Positions 61,328-64,000 of a stretch of 64,000 nucleotides of DNA are shown here, piece by piece. The DNA is from JAAUUJ01 sp964392245 (GTDB lineage: Bacteria; Cyanobacteriota; Cyanobacteriia; Thermostichales; Thermostichaceae), in the NCBI GenBank assembly GCA_964392245.1, contig CAYMOX010000012.1, positions 22,153 to 86,152 of the forward strand. Direction: 5' to 3'. Both the position numbers and the translations under genes were made by a program. The notes beneath the pieces were generated by a model. It did no database searches. It had not been told where the DNA came from and saw nothing but the letters and a program-made list of their open reading frames with translations. How positions within the stretch are numbered: the stretch's first letter is position 1; each line of letters starts with the position of its first letter.

Positions 61328-64000
61328 GTGGGTCTGATTGCCTGGTTGAGTGAGATCGCTGTTCAACGTCCTCTGGCCTGGATCTGCTGCCTGCTTTTTT
61401 GCTGTACGGTTTTTCTGACTAGCTGTGGGGGCAGTGGCTCCAATCTCCCAACGGCTCAGATCCAGCCACAGTCGGAAACGATCCAGACTCCCGTCCCTCG
61501 TCCCCAAACTTCAGGAACTCCCATACCACAACCTGCTGGATCTCCTCAAATCGTGGCTCAACCCACCAGTGATCCAGCTGCCGTTGGTAATGCCTCCCCA
61601 CAACCTCAACCCAGTCAATCCCCTGAGATCCCTGCATCCAGCCCGACTGCCAATCCAGGAAGTTCTCCTTCTCCAGGGGCATTGCCCAGTCCATCTGGAT
61701 CTCCTCCAGCGCCTGCTCCTTCCCGAACACCTCGACCGTTCCCAACCTCAACTCTTAATCCTGGTGAGATCCCTGTAGGCGCGGTAGTGATCACCAATGC
61801 GGCAGAGCAGGATGGAGTTCCTCTGACTCTGGGGCAGGAGATCGTTTTGTCAGCAGTGGCTGGCAATGATCAGGGACGCGATATTTCTAACCAGATCCAG
61901 TGGTTTAACCAGGCTGGGGAGTTAATTGGCCGTGGACCCACTCTGACCTACAGAGCAGATCAGGTGGTGATGGAGACGATCACGGCACAGGTGAGATCTG
62001 TTGCTGGATTGGATTCACGCTCAGGGACTTCTTTGTTGACAGATCCTGGAAAGGCTTCTCGGGTGAGTTTCACCGTCTCGCCGGAAGATGTACAGGTAGC
62101 CAGAAGGGTTAAGGTCTTGCCTGATGAAGTTCAGCAGGATGTTCTGGCTCTGGACTTGCTGGCCGGTAATCTTGACCTCAGAGATAGTTCACTGCTGCCC
62201 ACAGTCTATGAAGGTGATGTTGTTTTGGGTGCACTAGGTGCGGTACCGCCTTTGCGCATTCTCAAGGCAGCAGCTGGTGAGGGTATTCTCAGCTTTCAGG
62301 TAGAGAGAGCTTTACCACGGGACGTTATCGAATCAGGAGCCTTTAGTTTCCAAACTGATCCGGCTGATTTAGGAGCCAAGGCAGAAGGAATTGATCTCAT
62401 CAATATTCCTACCACTCCGACTATTCCAGATGTAGAGCCACAAGACAACCGATTTAAGGTGGCTGGAGAGCCTGTGCCTTTGGGGCTAAAGGTAACTGAA
62501 TCAAGTTCCTTAGAATGGCAGCCCCAATATGAGGGTATTATTGCCTTTGACAAAATGGTTGGGAATGGACTCAGCCAATTTGCATTGACTAGCAGCGCTC
62601 CTTTCTCTGCTAATTTTAGGGTTGAGTTAGAAGGGGCCTATCAGTGGAAAAACAGAGAAGGGCAAAGCTTTGATTTCCTAACTCCAAAGGTCCAAACAAT
62701 ACTTGTCTCAATTGGGCCGATACCATTACCCATCATGATCATCGAAAGAGGGATCATGGTGTTAGCACCCGACCTTGAGGTTGTTAAGTTTGCTGGTTTT
62801 GAGGCAGCTTACACTGAGGGTCAACTGCAAGAGACCGTTACTTTTAATCAAGAGCAAGGGTGGGTCCATCAGGGACAACTCAATGGTGGGCAATGGACTG
62901 GAAAGATAGACGAGAACTCCAACATGAGTGGTGTGTTGGGAGTAGCTCTTCATCCTGATGTAGTAATCAGCCTGTTTGAGCAGGAAGCGCCTGGGGCAGG
63001 GATCAGTTTGTATGCAACTGCTGTTGGACAGCACCAGGATGTAGAAATTGACGATTCGGGAAGTACTGGAACTCAGCTATTAGGTACAGTCAGTGGGCGT
63101 TCCTGGCTGAACTTGGCAGGGAAAGTTACTTATCTAACAACAGAAAATAATATTCCTTTTAGTCTGGATACATCATCTGCTCCAAATTCAGAGGGTCTTT
63201 CATCAACATCTCTACAGGTTGAAACTGAGACAAAGTCTCCAACAAGAATCATTATTGAGACTACCGTAACAGCAGGAGCATTTCTTGGAGTTGCAGCTGT
63301 AGCCACGCCGGTTGCGCCAGTGGTAGGCACGATCATTGTGACGGCGTTTGCTTTGGCTGGAGGGATCGGGATCGTCTTTTATGCGACACCGGTAAATTTG
63401 GATGAGGTAGACAGCTTACCTGGACCCGGAGATCCACTTCCGATACCAGATCCTACAGATCCACAAGTGATTGATGAGATTCTCGATTCCCTCTTGGAAC
63501 CAGAAGCTGATCCGGGTGGCGGTCAATGTACCCCTCCTCCTACGCCGCCAGTGGGTGAATGTGATCCAGATTCAATCGCAGAACTAGAAAATGAAGACCC
63601 GAAAGCGAGAGACAGTTATGAGGAAATAAGAAACCTTACTGACGATATCCAGAGAATATCAGAGAACACGGGTATTCCTGAAGATGTAATAGGTCAAGTA
63701 CGTGAGCATATATTCTTTAATGTATATACTAGGCCTGTGCTGGTCGATGGTTCTATTCAAGCTATAACTGGTCGTTTCTCTGCTATTGGGGAAGTAGCTA
63801 GTTTATGGCTAAGTGCAGTTAATGGCTCCTTGACTGGACAAAATCTTCAAGAATTCACACGCTTTATTGCACATGAGTATATTGAATCACAACTAATAGA
63901 GAATGGGATTGACTTCAGATCATTTGATCCAGAATATTACAATGATAGCCTGGAATGTTTCTTGGCGACTCCGAATGCGTTTGGTGCTCATGACCTTTCC
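61328..64000 (+). CDS. lipoprotein polymorphic toxin, third copy, incomplete at window end
   Basis: 891 residues visible with no stop before the window ends. GTG-61328 has TGAGGA about 7 nt upstream. The signal segment ends in the lipobox LTSC. A Pro/Ser/Thr linker (to about residue 140) replaces the CBM2 domains. Next come the same Ig-like segment and scaffold as in the 2357 toxin (GAVVITNAAEQDGVPLTLGQ, RRVKVLPDEVQQDVLALDLL, LPTVYEGDVVLGAL, ALPRDVIESG). A Gly/Ala/Val-rich hydrophobic stretch at about 640-690 precedes an unrelated tip. In the tip, VREHIFFNVYTRP, GRFSAIGEVASLW and ARFIAHEYIESQLIENGIDF (HEYIE at about 849) resemble toxin ends I cannot name. The full gene and its immunity partner lie beyond the window. 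Confidence 0.75.
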   Translation, partial: MGLIAWLSEIAVQRPLAWICCLLFCCTVFLTSCGGSGSNLPTAQIQPQSETIQTPVPRPQTSGTPIPQPAGSPQIVAQPTSDPAAVGNASPQPQPSQSPEIPASSPTANPGSSPSPGALPSPSGSPPAPAPSRTPRPFPTSTLNPGEIPVGAVVITNAAEQDGVPLTLGQEIVLSAVAGNDQGRDISNQIQWFNQAGELIGRGPTLTYRADQVVMETITAQVRSVAGLDSRSGTSLLTDPGKASRVSFTVSPEDVQVARRVKVLPDEVQQDVLALDLLAGNLDLRDSSLLPTVYEGDVVLGALGAVPPLRILKAAAGEGILSFQVERALPRDVIESGAFSFQTDPADLGAKAEGIDLINIPTTPTIPDVEPQDNRFKVAGEPVPLGLKVTESSSLEWQPQYEGIIAFDKMVGNGLSQFALTSSAPFSANFRVELEGAYQWKNREGQSFDFLTPKVQTILVSIGPIPLPIMIIERGIMVLAPDLEVVKFAGFEAAYTEGQLQETVTFNQEQGWVHQGQLNGGQWTGKIDENSNMSGVLGVALHPDVVISLFEQEAPGAGISLYATAVGQHQDVEIDDSGSTGTQLLGTVSGRSWLNLAGKVTYLTTENNIPFSLDTSSAPNSEGLSSTSLQVETETKSPTRIIIETTVTAGAFLGVAAVATPVAPVVGTIIVTAFALAGGIGIVFYATPVNLDEVDSLPGPGDPLPIPDPTDPQVIDEILDSLLEPEADPGGGQCTPPPTPPVGECDPDSIAELENEDPKARDSYEEIRNLTDDIQRISENTGIPEDVIGQVREHIFFNVYTRPVLVDGSIQAITGRFSAIGEVASLWLSAVNGSLTGQNLQEFTRFIAHEYIESQLIENGIDFRSFDPEYYNDSLECFLATPNAFGAHDLS

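Overview
The window is chromosomal DNA from a cyanobacterium. It carries a photosystem II D1-family gene, psb27, plant-type zeta-carotene desaturase, the cyanobacterial tocopherol pair (gamma-tocopherol methyltransferase and homogentisate phytyltransferase) and several cyanobacterial proteins of unknown function. Housekeeping genes are moderately GC-rich and unusually full of GATC/GGATCC words, while the classical HIP1 octamer GCGATCGC is not conspicuous. I cannot name the genus from the sequence.

Layout. 0.15-1.9 kb: tocopherol operon. 2.4-12.9 kb: an accessory region with two related gene triads. Each triad is a polymorphic-toxin protein, an immunity-like protein and a VWD-type lipoprotein. 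The first triad looks complete. Its toxin is a lipoprotein with two CBM2-like carbohydrate-binding modules and an HNH/EndoVII-like C-terminal tip. The second triad is a displaced cassette: a nearly identical 1.75 kb of toxin scaffold with no signal peptide, a different and frameshifted tip, an intact immunity-like gene and a frameshifted VWD-lipoprotein remnant. A third toxin of the same scaffold family, with an unrelated tip, starts at 61.3 kb and runs off the window end. 13.1-18.8 kb: a secreted protein, a trehalose synthase/maltokinase fusion, exported MsrA and ScpA; then tRNA-Val(CAC). 19.3-21.6 kb: a PNPOx-like protein, a VOC protein and an XRE-cupin regulator with matching palindromes. 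22.0-23.1 kb: a rogue-type psbA. 23.3-30.4 kb: Uma2 nuclease, small membrane and secreted proteins including a minimal pilus-like set, an alpha/beta hydrolase and an FHA-GGDEF protein.

30.5-40.4 kb: a tightly overlapped run (GNAT-like protein, OleC-like acyl-AMP ligase, class I HMG-CoA reductase, UbiA prenyltransferase, Rph-like dikinase). It converges on a two-gene operon of a BtaA-like DUF3419 protein and a phytol/dolichol-kinase-like protein. Together these look like a pathway that activates an acid, reduces it to an alcohol, prenylates and phosphorylates it. I know of no assigned product, and this is the best candidate here for an undescribed metabolic system.

40.6-57.5 kb is mostly conserved core: psb27, zds, LpxB-like, mnmG, clpP, rluD, a dolichyl-phosphate-mannose-synthase-like glycosyltransferase, a Ser/Thr kinase, riboflavin synthase, a CHAD protein, a pentapeptide-repeat protein, a DUF3318 protein, pdxJ and a NUDIX protein. 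57.7-59.4 kb is a small AT-richer group of accessory genes (GNAT, DUF6884-like, GrpB). After it come a methyltransferase, an Rpn-family nuclease-like gene and the third toxin.
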